This document shows positions 8,043 through 17,718 of a stretch of 64,000 nt of DNA, piece after piece; position 1 is the stretch's first letter; every line of letters begins with the position of its first letter. The translations under genes and the position numbers were made by a program. This DNA is from Paenibacillus endoradicis. Its GTDB lineage: Bacteria; Bacillota; Bacilli; Paenibacillales; Paenibacillaceae. The notes under the pieces are model-generated. The model did not search any database and was not told where the DNA came from. It worked only from the letters and a program-made list of their open reading frames with translations. The stretch lies in contig NZ_JANQBB010000009.1 in NCBI RefSeq assembly GCF_024721975.1, positions 1 to 64,000 on the forward strand, in the 5' to 3' direction.

Positions 8043-9341
8043 TTATTTAATTTGTGACTCAGCTTGTGTTTGAGCGTTACCTAATGCTTTTTTAAGATCA
8101 GTTCCGTTCAAGTAATTTTGCATTTCTACAACTAGAAGATCTTCGATCGCATAAGTATGCATACCGTAGTTTACATTAGGAATTTTCTCTGTCCATGCAG
8201 CAAGATCAGAGATGGCTTTTTGACCACCAAAGAACTCATCTTCTTTTGTATAAGCATCGCCAGTTGCAGCAGCTTTGAAAGTACCAATTACACCGATATC
8301 AGTAACTAATGATTGATATAGATCAACATTAGAAGCGAAAGTTGCTTTTAGGAATTCAGCAGCAGCTTCTTTACCATCAACATTCAATACATACCAAGAG
8401 CTACCACCAAGGTTAGATGCATGTACAGATTCAGCTATGTTAGGAAGTGTTGGGAATGGAACAATCGCCCATTTACCAGATTGATCTGCCTCTGCTTTAA
8501 CTGATGCAGTGATCCAGTTACCAGTAGGAATAGTAGCAACTTCACCACTATTGAATGCACCAACGAATTGGCTCCAGTCAGAAATAACTTTAACGAATCC
8601 AGCATCCATAATATTTTTATAAGTTTCAAATGCTTGAGCTAAAGCTGCGTTATTTGCAAGAGCAGGAGTTGTTCCATCCTCTTCCATATACCAAGAACCA
8701 GCAGATTGAATCATCATACGAATTAATCCAAGGTCATTAGGGTCTTGTGTAAGCATATCTTTACCTGTTTTAGCTTTTACTGCTTTTCCGATTTCAATAT
8801 ATTGATCCCAAGTAATATCTTGCAGATCAGCTACAGTGTAACCAGCTTCTTCTAAGTAATCTGTTCTAACATATAGTCCAGTTACACCACTATCGAAAGG
8901 CACGCCATATTGCTTACCGTCGAAGCTTGTAGAACCGATTTTGTAATCTGCGAAATCTGCAGTGTTGATGAATTCATCAAGTGCGAAGAATGAATCTGGA
9001 TAAGCTTGAAGGAAACTTTGAGCGCGATAATCTTCGATCAACACAATTGTTGGAAGACTTTTTGAAGTTCCAGAGTTAAATCCAGCATTCAATTTTTGAA
9101 TGATATCTGCTTGTGCATTTTCAATAATTTTAACTGATACGTCTGGGTTTGTTTTAGCATAAGCTTCTTTTGCTTTTTCCATTGCTGCAATATTGAATGC
9201 TTTATCCCAAGCCCACACTGTGATTTCTTGTTTGCCTGTTGTGTTAGAACCAGTATTTCCGTTGTTTCCAGTGTTTGTGTTGCTAGAACAAGCTGTTAGA
9301 AGCATAAAACTTGCTAACATTACTGTTAATAACTTCTTCAC
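8043..9341 (-). CDS. Extracellular solute-binding protein, family 1 (sugar-binding lipoprotein)
   Basis: 432-aa lipoprotein that captures the sugar outside the membrane and delivers it to the two permeases. The signal peptide ends in the lipobox LTAC, with lipidated Cys at residue 18, then a Ser/Asn/Gly/Thr-rich linker to about residue 37. The remainder resembles family-1 (MalE-like) binding proteins. The start codon is GTG, with AAAGGGG 11 nt upstream. First gene of the importer-lacZ unit; a cre-like site lies just downstream of its promoter, suggesting catabolite repression. Confidence 0.92.
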   Translation of the reverse strand: MKKLLTVMLASFMLLTACSSNTNTGNNGNTGSNTTGKQEITVWAWDKAFNIAAMEKAKEAYAKTNPDVSVKIIENAQADIIQKLNAGFNSGTSKSLPTIVLIEDYRAQSFLQAYPDSFFALDEFINTADFADYKIGSTSFDGKQYGVPFDSGVTGLYVRTDYLEEAGYTVADLQDITWDQYIEIGKAVKAKTGKDMLTQDPNDLGLIRMMIQSAGSWYMEEDGTTPALANNAALAQAFETYKNIMDAGFVKVISDWSQFVGAFNSGEVATIPTGNWITASVKAEADQSGKWAIVPFPTLPNIAESVHASNLGGSSWYVLNVDGKEAAAEFLKATFASNVDLYQSLVTDIGVIGTFKAAATGDAYTKEDEFFGGQKAISDLAAWTEKIPNVNYGMHTYAIEDLLVVEMQNYLNGTDLKKALGNAQTQAESQIK

Positions 9342-9372
9342 TTTGATATTCGCCCCTTTGTTTTCTATAATT

Positions 9373-9386
9373 TGAAAGCGTTTGCC
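9373..9386. promoter_or_regulatory. cre-like site (CcpA) upstream of the sugar importer
   Basis: TGAAAGCGTTTGCC matches the cre consensus TGWAARCGYTWNCW at 13 of 14 positions. It sits just downstream of a minus-strand TATAAT (9400-9405), a position suited to CcpA road-block repression of the importer-lacZ unit. Confidence 0.65.
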
Positions 9387-9399
9387 GGCTAACGATTAC

Positions 9400-9405
9400 A
9401 TTATA
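9400..9405 (-). promoter_or_regulatory. Putative -10 of the importer-lacZ operon
   Basis: A perfect TATAAT on minus, about 60 nt before the binding-protein start codon. No consensus -35 lies at 16-18 nt, as expected if the AraC-type response regulator activates this promoter. Confidence 0.5.
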
Positions 9406-9500
9406 TCAACTACAAATATGCTCTCGTTAGCAATATATTTGTTTGGATTGGTCATATCTATTGTTCCTATTGGGGCTAATTTTATGAATTATGATTTTCT

Positions 9501-11288
9501 TTATATTTTGGTATTTTTTTGAGGCATCATTATAGGCATATTAATAATAATTCGAGTTCCTTGGTCTGGAGAGCTAATAATTTTCACTCCATAATTATCT
9601 CCATATAGTAATTCAAGGCGATCATTGACGTTTCTAATCCCTATTCCAGAGAAAAAATGACTAGAGTGTCGTGTACTCTTTTGCTCACTATTCTGCTTCA
9701 GATCCATTCCAATTCCGTTATCTACGATCTCACAAACAAGATTACTACCTTCTCGAGATATCATAACGTATATATACCCATCATTACGTCCGCGGAATGC
9801 ATGGAAAAACGCATTCTCGATAAACGGTTGTATAATTAATTTTGGGAGCTGATACTCTTTACAGTTATCATCAATAAAATAACTTACATTAATTTGCTCT
9901 CCATATCGAATATGATTGATTAACACGTAATTTTTCAAGTTAACAAGTTCCTCTTCAACTGAAATTGTTTCACTTGCATTACCGATTGTATTTTGCAGTA
10001 GTTCAATTAGTGCATTAATGGTCAGCGTAGCTTTCTCTTTATTACCTTGTTGAACTAATATTTTTACCGAAGCTAATGTGTTATAGAGAAAATGCGGATT
10101 AATTTGCATCTGTAATGCAGATAATTCAGCATTTCGTTGATCTTTCTGTGTCTTTATAAGTTGGCTAATGTAGTCATTAAGTTCATCTAACATGTAGTTA
10201 TAAGCATTACCAAGCTCTCTAACTTCATAACTGCCTGAAACGGTGAAGTAATTCCCGAAATTACGCTTCGTAATTCTCGACATTTGTCTTGCTAGTAATG
10301 TTAAAGATTTCGTAATGCGATGCGTAATGATGAATACAATAAACAGCGCTATGCAAACTATTAAAGCACAAATAACAGCTACCACCTTAAAGTTCATCAT
10401 CTGACTTAATGCAGCTCTTTTATCTACAGTATTCACAATAAATAAGTCATAAGTGGGTAAATATTTTGCTATTAAAAGATGCTGTTTACCTTCCCATTCA
10501 ACTTCTATTACGTTAGATCCATTTGTGTTCATCTCAACAACTTCTGACAATAATTGTCGCTCATTCGTACCAATTAAAGAATTTCGATTTGAAGACATCA
10601 CTAATCCATCTTGATCTAACAAAAGTACATCATTTCCGACAGTTGTAAATCCAGTATAACTTTTCTTAAATTCTGATTCTTGCATCGCAAAATAAAGCGT
10701 GCCATACAAAAGACCACTCGAACGGTCCATTAAAGCTTTTGTAGTTACAATAACAACTTTATCATTTTGAGCAGTTAATGATCTCCGATCTAGATGATAT
10801 TGCAGTTTTCTAGGTTCTTTTAATGTATCAATCGTTATTGGATCATCGTTCATGTCCATATAAGTTAGTGGCCAAAAAGCACTATCCGTCGAATGACGAT
10901 AACCATTCATTCCCGTTATCATCATCGTAATTGGATATGTGGCAACTGTTGATTGCAAACGGTTCATCTCGTTAGTGACGAGATAATGGCTTCGTAAAGC
11001 TTCTATTGTCGTTTCATTATTAACAGTTAAAAACCTTTTAATTTCTCCACTGCTATTGGCATTACTAGCTGTCATTGAAACCGCATAATTCATATTTTCT
11101 AAACTCGTTTGAATTTGAGTCATAATTTTACTATTCGTTATGCTAAAGGTATCCATAAATACTTTTTCAGACATCTGCAGCATAACTAACCAAGTGAGTA
11201 ATGCTACAGTAATTACACTAATCAAAGTTACGGAGAACATTTTAATAAATAATCCTTTAAATTGAAATTTTTCCTTTAGCCATTTCAT
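9501..11288 (-). CDS. Sensor histidine kinase, YesM type
   Basis: 595-aa membrane sensor kinase. TM1 at about 16-38, a large extracellular sensor region (about 40-290), TM2 at about 295-320, HAMP domain, then a His_kinase dimerisation domain with QINPHFLYNT (phospho-acceptor H399) and an HATPase domain with N-box DNGIGMD. This is the LytS/YesM class that pairs with AraC-type response regulators to sense extracellular sugars. The start is taken as ATG 7 nt after AGGAG; a GTG three bases earlier is equally in frame. Follows the regulator gene by a short gap. Confidence 0.92.
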   Translation of the reverse strand: MKWLKEKFQFKGLFIKMFSVTLISVITVALLTWLVMLQMSEKVFMDTFSITNSKIMTQIQTSLENMNYAVSMTASNANSSGEIKRFLTVNNETTIEALRSHYLVTNEMNRLQSTVATYPITMMITGMNGYRHSTDSAFWPLTYMDMNDDPITIDTLKEPRKLQYHLDRRSLTAQNDKVVIVTTKALMDRSSGLLYGTLYFAMQESEFKKSYTGFTTVGNDVLLLDQDGLVMSSNRNSLIGTNERQLLSEVVEMNTNGSNVIEVEWEGKQHLLIAKYLPTYDLFIVNTVDKRAALSQMMNFKVVAVICALIVCIALFIVFIITHRITKSLTLLARQMSRITKRNFGNYFTVSGSYEVRELGNAYNYMLDELNDYISQLIKTQKDQRNAELSALQMQINPHFLYNTLASVKILVQQGNKEKATLTINALIELLQNTIGNASETISVEEELVNLKNYVLINHIRYGEQINVSYFIDDNCKEYQLPKLIIQPFIENAFFHAFRGRNDGYIYVMISREGSNLVCEIVDNGIGMDLKQNSEQKSTRHSSHFFSGIGIRNVNDRLELLYGDNYGVKIISSPDQGTRIIINMPIMMPQKNTKI

Positions 11289-11302
11289 CACAGATCTCCT
11301 TT

Positions 11303-12856
11303 CTATGTCTGGTTACCTTTACGATATTGGCTCGGTGATACCCCATTAATTTTTTTGAATACCTTAGTGAAATAACTATGATCAGAATATCCTACTTTCT
11401 CACTAATATCAGAAATCGACAATTCACCTTTTTGTAGCAATTCTGCAGCCTTATTCACACGAACACGATTCAAATATTCACTAAATCCTTCATCATTATG
11501 TGACGAGAAAAAGCTTGATAAATAAGATGGATTGAAGTGAAAATGATTCGCGATATCCGTTAAATTAATCGGGTCCATATAATGCTGCCTTATATAGCTA
11601 AGGATCATCGACATATTAGGATTTACTGATGTTTGTTTACTCATCGCTAATGTTACATTCATTTCATCAATAAAGGCATGTAGTTCTTTTAAGGCATCGG
11701 AGACGTGTTTCGCCTCATTAATTGATCTGAAATAATTATATTTCTTGTTTTCAATAAGCTCTGTATCCATTTCTAACTTTCCCAAAATGATTGTAATATT
11801 GAACACAATGTTGCCTAATACCGTCTTGAATGCAAATACATCCTTCTCATAATCAGTTGATGCGTATTTGATATAATCAAATAAAACCTCTAAAGCACGA
11901 TTGAAATTACGTGATTGCATTAGCTCAGTAAATTGACTCATATTAAATTCAACAGAGTCGGAATGTAGTTTCGGTAATTCATTTCGTATAATAAGTGTCG
12001 TATTCTGTGGTAAATAAAAACGGTACGAGCACATTTTCAAGTAACCTTGATGATATTTTTCATATAATTCACTGATTTTTGTAAATGGATCTCCTAATGT
12101 CCAACACAGGCCGGTTACATTTGCGGTGGAGTGAATAGCAAAACTACGTATCTCAGCCATTATCTGCTCCCAATCACGATCGTTCATATTCAAAAGATAC
12201 ACAGCCATATTATTATCAGTAGGCACGACCATTGCCACGATTTTTTCCTCATATGAATGAAACATCGTACTTAATTGCTCAAGCCAAAACTCTTTATTAG
12301 CATTTTCAATGTATTTCATCTCCGCTCCAAAGAAACGAAAACTATTATGTGGAAAAACATTATGAATACTTTCCATAGAGGCATCCATCTCATACCCTGA
12401 CATTAATTTATCAAGTGTCATCTTAACGCTAAGAAATTCATCTTTATCATTTTCAACAAGTTGTAATGATGGAATTTTTTTTGCTGCCCGCTTTAAAATT
12501 GTTAATAATTGATTAGCTTCTAATTTCGGCTTTAATATATAATCTGCTACGCCACTTTGAAAAGTTGATCGCACATAGTTGAATTCACCAAAACTACTCA
12601 ATACAACAACTTCAATTTGAGGATAATTACTTTTTAGAATACTTGTAAATTCAACACCATCCATCAATGGCATTACGATATCAGTAATGACAATATGCGG
12701 TGATAATTTTCCGACTAACTCTAACGCTTCTTTACCATTTGACGCTTCTCCAACGATACTGAACCCTTCGCTCTCCCAATTCAGTAAATGCTTTATACCT
12801 TGTCTTACTAATACTTCATCGTCAACAATTAAAATTTGACAGGTTGGGTTCATCAT
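11303..12856 (-). CDS. Response regulator, YesN type (REC + AraC HTH)
   Basis: 517-aa DNA-binding response regulator, partner of the adjacent YesM-type kinase. An N-terminal receiver domain has the acidic pair DDE (about 12-14) and phosphorylated Asp D59 in TDIVMP. A long linker follows, and the C-terminal AraC/XylS helix-turn-helix pair covers about 415-515 with the typical ISEKVGYSDHSYFTKVFK. The start is placed at the tandem ATGs after GGGAGG; the frame is open 26 codons further upstream without a ribosome site. Likely activates the adjacent importer-lacZ operon. Confidence 0.92.
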   Translation of the reverse strand: MMNPTCQILIVDDEVLVRQGIKHLLNWESEGFSIVGEASNGKEALELVGKLSPHIVITDIVMPLMDGVEFTSILKSNYPQIEVVVLSSFGEFNYVRSTFQSGVADYILKPKLEANQLLTILKRAAKKIPSLQLVENDKDEFLSVKMTLDKLMSGYEMDASMESIHNVFPHNSFRFFGAEMKYIENANKEFWLEQLSTMFHSYEEKIVAMVVPTDNNMAVYLLNMNDRDWEQIMAEIRSFAIHSTANVTGLCWTLGDPFTKISELYEKYHQGYLKMCSYRFYLPQNTTLIIRNELPKLHSDSVEFNMSQFTELMQSRNFNRALEVLFDYIKYASTDYEKDVFAFKTVLGNIVFNITIILGKLEMDTELIENKKYNYFRSINEAKHVSDALKELHAFIDEMNVTLAMSKQTSVNPNMSMILSYIRQHYMDPINLTDIANHFHFNPSYLSSFFSSHNDEGFSEYLNRVRVNKAAELLQKGELSISDISEKVGYSDHSYFTKVFKKINGVSPSQYRKGNQT

Positions 12857-13066
12857 TATTTCCTCCCAAAACGTTTCATTATCTTCTCGATACTCTTCTA
12901 AATGAAAAGTTTTATCAAAAAGCTTATATTTCATCGCGTATGTTTATATAATTTTCTCATTCTACATCAAGTTTCATATTTTTCATATGGTATATTGCAA
13001 TTCCATCTATTCGTGCAAATGTTTTTTATTTCAGTAATTAACATTACTTTATATCATGCACAAATA

Positions 13067-13138
13067 AAAAACCTATAAGTCATGTGAGCATGATGCAGAT
13101 GTTTGCACCATAATCTCACTATTGACTTATAGGTTTTT
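13067..13138. terminator. Bidirectional terminator after dnaD
   Basis: A 16-bp inverted repeat (13067-13082 with 13123-13138) is flanked by A- and T-runs. On minus it terminates dnaD, whose stop codon lies inside the stem, and separates dnaD from the two-component system. Confidence 0.75.
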
Positions 13139-13807
13139 GGAATAAAATTTCTGCGAATGTAGCTTTGCTTCTTCTGCTGTTGTTACACGATTTCTAGCCC
13201 ATTCTATTAATATGCGGTCAATATACCTTAAGCTTAACTTTCCAGAAAATACAGATTCTTTCAATGCAAAGCGAATGATTTCATCTGAGTATCGATCTTG
13301 ATCAATCCAAGCGCCGATCGTTTCATATTCCATTGGTGATAAAGGTCTACCAAACTCTTGTTCAAATAATGAAAATAGATCTGCAGATTGATCTTGATGA
13401 ACAACTTTATTTACTTTCTGACGTTCAACTTTCTTCGATGCACGCAGTTCCTTGGCATACCAATTCGTTGCAAGCATATACCAACCAGACCAATTATAAG
13501 TTTCACCGATAATATCATGAATTGTTTCCTGCTCAATCGTTAGGAAACCGCTATTAAAAAGCTTTTGTAGCCACCCAGTAATGACATGACTATGTACACC
13601 CATCCGCTCAGAAAGCTCCTCAGGAGTTGGGAAAGGATTATGTTCAACCTCTGCATACTGAATAATATGTAGTAATAGCATAGCTTCTGAATCCTCTAAA
13701 CCAAGGGCACGATAACTACGAAGTAACAGGGAAGAAACTTGAATTCCACCTTCTTGCAGTATCACATTCATACCATGGGCATATGCCTTCCAGATATGAT
13801 CACTCAT
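13127..13807 (-). CDS. dnaD: DNA replication initiation protein DnaD
   Basis: 226-aa primosomal protein that helps load the replicative helicase at oriC and during PriA-dependent restart. The N-terminal winged-helix domain (about 1-110) is followed by the C-terminal DnaD/DnaB domain, ending in YIDRILIEWARNRVTTAEEA, which carries the conserved Y-x4-I-x2-W motif. Length matches B. subtilis DnaD (232 aa). In B. subtilis dnaD lies downstream of the dinG-ypmAB block and is followed by nth; here nth is replaced by the sugar module. Confidence 0.9.
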   Translation of the reverse strand: MSDHIWKAYAHGMNVILQEGGIQVSSLLLRSYRALGLEDSEAMLLLHIIQYAEVEHNPFPTPEELSERMGVHSHVITGWLQKLFNSGFLTIEQETIHDIIGETYNWSGWYMLATNWYAKELRASKKVERQKVNKVVHQDQSADLFSLFEQEFGRPLSPMEYETIGAWIDQDRYSDEIIRFALKESVFSGKLSLRYIDRILIEWARNRVTTAEEAKLHSQKFYSKNL

Positions 13808-13880
13808 AATATCCCTCCCTTCTCCTTATTTAGCTCTATATGTATTTTTGCTGTTGTTGTTGCCCTTAATTTAAATAAAG

Positions 13881-14050
13881 GTTCAAAAAGCGGGCTTTCA
13901 GAATCGAGAAGATGCCCCACAACGAAAACGAGTAGCACAGCGTACGTTTTGTGTACGTGAGCACACGCAGGCTTTCGATGGGGGAGCATATTCGATGTCG
14001 AATAGTCTACGTTAGTATACACATCGTGATCAAAGTCCGCTTTTTGAACT
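13881..14050. repeat. Structured intergenic repeat, copy A (ackA-dnaD gap)
   Basis: About 170 bp bounded by near-perfect inverted termini (GTTCAAAAAGCGGGCTTT at 13881 and its complement ending at 14049). Inside, GCGTAC and GTACGT flank a 7-nt loop near 13940-13960; the other copies have GTGTAC and GTACAC at this place, so both arms changed while pairing was kept. The right part shares TTCGATGTCGA and CATCGTGATCAAAG with the remnant at 26970. It begins 4 bp after the ackA stop codon on the transcribed strand. Confidence 0.85.
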
Positions 14051-14054
14051 ACTT

Positions 14055-15248
14055 CTATTTTACGAGATTATATGTGTCTCTTGCGATTAATAGCTCCTCA
14101 TTCGTCGGCACGACCATGATTTTCACACGTGAATTTGGAGTTGAAATGACGCGCGGCTCTTTGCTACGTTTTGCATTCAATTCCTCATCAATTTCAATAC
14201 CTAGGAATGTAAGACCATCACATACTGCTTTACGAAGAACAACTGAGTTCTCACCCACACCTGCAGTAAACACCATCACATCAAGACCATTCATAGCAGC
14301 AGCATAGCTACCAACATATTTTCTTACACGGTATACATACATATCGAATGCAAGCTTAGCATCTTCGTTCTCACCCATTGAATCGGTAATTTCTCGCATA
14401 TCAGAGCTTAGTCCTGATACTGCCAGAAGTCCACTATGCTTGTTCAACATAGAATTTACTTCATTCAATGTTAAGTCTTCTTTGTTCATAACGAAAGGAA
14501 CGATTGCAGGATCCAAATCACCACTACGAGTACCCATCATAAGTCCTTCAAGCGGAGTCATACCCATACTTGTATCGAATGATTTACCATCCAGAATTGC
14601 TGTTAGACTACCGCCGTTACCAATATGGCAAGTAATCATTTTTAAGGAAGCCAAATCTTCTCCAAGCACCTTTGCAGCAACATCACTCACATATGCATGA
14701 GATGTTCCATGGAATCCGTAGCGACGTACTTTATGACGTTTGTACAATGATTTTGGAATTGCATATAGATAAGACGTTTTTGGCATTGTTTGATGGAAAG
14801 CTGTGTCAAATACAACAACTTGCGGTACATTTGGCAAGTTCATTTCAACAGCTACAATTCCCATCATATGCGCTGGGTTATGAAGTGGAGCAAGCTCGAA
14901 CAATCGTTTGATCTCACTTTTCACTTCATCTGTTACAATAACAGAATTTTTGAAAATTTCGCCACCATGTACAATACGGTGACCTACAGCATCTATTTCT
15001 GCCATTGACTTCACTACGCCATGTTCGGAATGAATTAACATATCTATAACACGTTTAACCGCAGTTACATGGTCCAATATTTCTTTAACTTCAACAACTT
15101 CTTCTTTACCAACTGGTTCATGAGTAACGATGGAAGAATCCATTCCAATACGCTCTACTCGACCACTAGCTAGTACAGATTCGTTCGTCATATCGAACAA
15201 TTGATATTTCAATGATGAACTTCCAGCATTAATTACAAGTACTTTCAT
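14055..15248 (-). CDS. ackA: Acetate kinase
   Basis: 397-aa ASKHA-fold enzyme that interconverts acetyl phosphate plus ADP with acetate plus ATP, the last step of overflow metabolism. Seen are the phosphate-1 motif NAGSSSLKYQ (7-16), GFHGTSHAYV, the phosphate-2 region CHIGNGGSL and the adenosine motif TAGVGENS. Length is the family norm (about 395-400). Its ATG overlaps the stop of hbd by one base (TAATG), indicating translational coupling. Unlike B. subtilis, it is paired with a 3-hydroxyacyl-CoA dehydrogenase gene. Confidence 0.97.
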   Translation of the reverse strand: MKVLVINAGSSSLKYQLFDMTNESVLASGRVERIGMDSSIVTHEPVGKEEVVEVKEILDHVTAVKRVIDMLIHSEHGVVKSMAEIDAVGHRIVHGGEIFKNSVIVTDEVKSEIKRLFELAPLHNPAHMMGIVAVEMNLPNVPQVVVFDTAFHQTMPKTSYLYAIPKSLYKRHKVRRYGFHGTSHAYVSDVAAKVLGEDLASLKMITCHIGNGGSLTAILDGKSFDTSMGMTPLEGLMMGTRSGDLDPAIVPFVMNKEDLTLNEVNSMLNKHSGLLAVSGLSSDMREITDSMGENEDAKLAFDMYVYRVRKYVGSYAAAMNGLDVMVFTAGVGENSVVLRKAVCDGLTFLGIEIDEELNAKRSKEPRVISTPNSRVKIMVVPTNEELLIARDTYNLVK

Positions 15249-16117
15249 TAGATTCGATCTCCATCCACATCATATTTGAAAAATCCTACTCCAGCTTTGA
15301 CTCCTAAATGTCCTGCGCGTACCATTTTTTTAAGTACGAATGATGGTCTATATTTCAACTCACCATATTCACGGAACATATTTTCAAGCGCAGCTTGAAC
15401 GGAATCTAATCCAAAATGATCAGCCATTTGGAATGGACCATATTTGAATGAATAACCAACACGCATCGCGTTATCGATATCTTCTGCTGTAGCAACGCCT
15501 TCTTCAAGTACATGAAGTGCCTCATTGATTAATAGACAGATCAAACGAGTCGTTACGAATCCTGGAGATTCAAATACCATAACTCCTTTTTTCTGAATAA
15601 CAATTTCTGCAAATTCTTTTGTTGCTTCAACAGTAGCTTCTGATGTTTTCAGACCACGAACAATTTCAACCATATCTATCGTTGCTACTGGATGAATGAA
15701 GTGCATACCAATAACACGTTCAGGTGAACGCGTTGCGCTAGCGATTTCTGTTAAGCTAAGTGAAGATGTATTACTTGCAAGAATTGTATCAGAACTTGTT
15801 ACTTGATCAAGTTGTTTAAATATTTCTTTTTTCTTATCCAAATCTTCTGTAATGGACTCGATAATTAACTCACAATTCGTTAATTCTTCCATTTCAGTGA
15901 TTGCATGAATACGAGATAGAATCAATTTTTTTTCTGATGATGTGATAGCCCACTTCTCTATTTGTTTATCTAGGCTAACCTCAATCATATGCAAAGCATG
16001 TTCTAGTCGGTCTTTAGAATTTTCAAGCATGTAGACATCTAAGCTGTTTTTAGCTAGCATCTCAGCAATTCCTTGACCCATTGTCCCTACTCCAACAACT
16101 CCAACTTTCTTAATCAT
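15248..16117 (-). CDS. hbd: 3-hydroxybutyryl-CoA dehydrogenase
   Basis: 289-aa NAD(P)-dependent dehydrogenase of the HbdH/MmgB family that oxidises 3-hydroxybutyryl-CoA or reduces acetoacetyl-CoA. An N-terminal Rossmann motif GVGTMGQGIAE (about 8-18) and the catalytic-region motif IGMHFIHPV are visible, with the C-terminal helical domain (about 185-285). Coupled to ackA by a one-base overlap. A cre-like site and a TATAAT lie upstream, so the pair probably responds to carbon supply. Confidence 0.92.
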   Translation of the reverse strand: MIKKVGVVGVGTMGQGIAEMLAKNSLDVYMLENSKDRLEHALHMIEVSLDKQIEKWAITSSEKKLILSRIHAITEMEELTNCELIIESITEDLDKKKEIFKQLDQVTSSDTILASNTSSLSLTEIASATRSPERVIGMHFIHPVATIDMVEIVRGLKTSEATVEATKEFAEIVIQKKGVMVFESPGFVTTRLICLLINEALHVLEEGVATAEDIDNAMRVGYSFKYGPFQMADHFGLDSVQAALENMFREYGELKYRPSFVLKKMVRAGHLGVKAGVGFFKYDVDGDRI

Positions 16118-16156
16118 AGGTTTTTCGTTTCTCCCTTACAACATTTTGTCCTTTAC

Positions 16157-16203
16157 ATTATACCTCTTTTTTAAAAACTTTGTAGGCTCAGTAAGCGCTC
16201 TTA
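16157..16203 (-). promoter_or_regulatory. hbd-ackA promoter with upstream cre-like site
   Basis: On minus, TATAAT (16157-16162) has a weak -35 (CTACAA, 16180-16185) at 17 nt. Immediately upstream, 16190-16203 reads TAAGAGCGCTTACT, 12 of 14 matches to the cre consensus. A cre upstream of a weak -35 is the arrangement used for CcpA activation of ackA in B. subtilis; regulation here is inferred from that. Confidence 0.5.
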
Positions 16204-16224
16204 TGCATTTTGTCATAAATTTTT

Positions 16225-17718
16225 CTAAAATCTTTGGTTATTTAACAATAAATTTCTAAAATTGTCACCACTAACAAACTCATCTTCCATTAAATGAGGC
16301 ATCGTTTTATCAAATATCACATAATACTCTTCTAATTTTTGCTTTGTCTTCATCAATAATTCATTTAAAACTTGATTTGTTATTGAATTCCAACGATCTG
16401 GTGTCATCATGCTACTATCAATAATTCCAACTGATGTTAATCCTGACTCTACCATAGTCTTTACCAACTGCAATGCTTGATCAAAATCACCCTTTGATCC
16501 TGTACTACGCTCACCATAAAATAATTCTTCAGCAACTGAGCCACCTAAAGTAACCATAATTTTGCCTTCGATCTCAGTCTTTGTATATAAATATTTATCA
16601 GTTGTTGGTGTATGTCGTACAAATCCAAGTGCACCCCCACGTGGAGTAAGTACTACTTGTGCTACTGAACCGGGGGCAGTAACTTCTGCCATAATAGCAT
16701 GACCTAGTTCATGACGTGCTACTCTTAATTTGTCTTCATACGTTGCCTCACGATTGTTTTTCTCACCCAATAACACTTTATCGATAGCTGCTTGTACATG
16801 TTCTCTAGTTATACGCTCATGTCCGTCACGCAACGTATAAATTGCCGCCTCATTCATAACGGCTTCAAGTTGTGCACCTGAAAATTGATACGTATCTTTA
16901 GCAATTTGATCAAAATCAACATCTTCGTGGAGTTTTTTATTCGCTGCATGCAATTCAAGAATATGACGACGACCCTTTTTATCAGGTAGAGATACTTCGA
17001 TATGTCGATCGAATCGACCTGGTCTAACAAGTGCTTCATCTAATATATCTTTTCGATTCGTTGCTGCTATTAGTAATATGTTTACTTCTGCATTATGGTA
17101 TATACCATCTAATTCGGTTAAAAGTTGATTTAATGTTTGATCATACTCACGATGTTGTCCACCGTCACGTTTCCCACCAATCACATCTATTTCATCGATA
17201 AAAACTATCGCATTTTTCTTATTTTGATCTTTCGCTTGTTTTCTAGCTTTAGTGAATAATTCACGAACCCGATTTGCTCCTGTACCTACATACTTCTCAA
17301 CAAATTCACTACCTGATGCTGCAATAAATACACTGTCCGTGTAATTAGCAGCAGCTTTAGCTAACATTGTTTTACCTGTACCTGGAGGACCCGTAAGCAG
17401 AATACCTTTCATCAGTCGAATACCGCGCTTTGCTATTTGATCACGTTGAACTAGAAAGTCTAATGCTTCTTGTAATTCTTGTTTAACATGTAATTGACCA
17501 CCAACTTGATCAAATGTGATGGGTTCAATGAATGATTTGTTTTGTTTCTTCAAACTAGCTAACCCTAATTGTTTATTCGGTTGTGTTGCCATCATATAGA
17601 TCACTCCGAATAAAATCACACTAAATATTCCCGCTCCTATATTAACGAAAAAACCAATAGACACACTTAATATTGCGACAAATATACCGACTGCAATTTC
17701 CTTAGCATAGTTACGCAT
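16225..17718 (-). CDS. FtsH-like AAA+ zinc metalloprotease without extracytoplasmic domain
   Basis: 497-aa membrane-bound AAA protease. Two adjacent hydrophobic segments at the N-terminus (about 7-26 and 29-44) are separated by almost no loop, so the roughly 70-100-aa extracytoplasmic domain of classical FtsH is missing. Then Walker A GPPGTGKT (110-117), Walker B VFIDEID, SRH region VRPGRFDRHIEV, zinc site HELGH (336-340) and a third acidic ligand in GDFDQA (about 411). FtsH is usually 600-650 aa. The ATG overlaps the end of the upstream gene, which encodes a small membrane-anchored protein. It would degrade membrane or short-lived cytosolic proteins; targets are unknown. Confidence 0.85.
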   Translation of the reverse strand: MRNYAKEIAVGIFVAILSVSIGFFVNIGAGIFSVILFGVIYMMATQPNKQLGLASLKKQNKSFIEPITFDQVGGQLHVKQELQEALDFLVQRDQIAKRGIRLMKGILLTGPPGTGKTMLAKAAANYTDSVFIAASGSEFVEKYVGTGANRVRELFTKARKQAKDQNKKNAIVFIDEIDVIGGKRDGGQHREYDQTLNQLLTELDGIYHNAEVNILLIAATNRKDILDEALVRPGRFDRHIEVSLPDKKGRRHILELHAANKKLHEDVDFDQIAKDTYQFSGAQLEAVMNEAAIYTLRDGHERITREHVQAAIDKVLLGEKNNREATYEDKLRVARHELGHAIMAEVTAPGSVAQVVLTPRGGALGFVRHTPTTDKYLYTKTEIEGKIMVTLGGSVAEELFYGERSTGSKGDFDQALQLVKTMVESGLTSVGIIDSSMMTPDRWNSITNQVLNELLMKTKQKLEEYYVIFDKTMPHLMEDEFVSGDNFRNLLLNNQRF

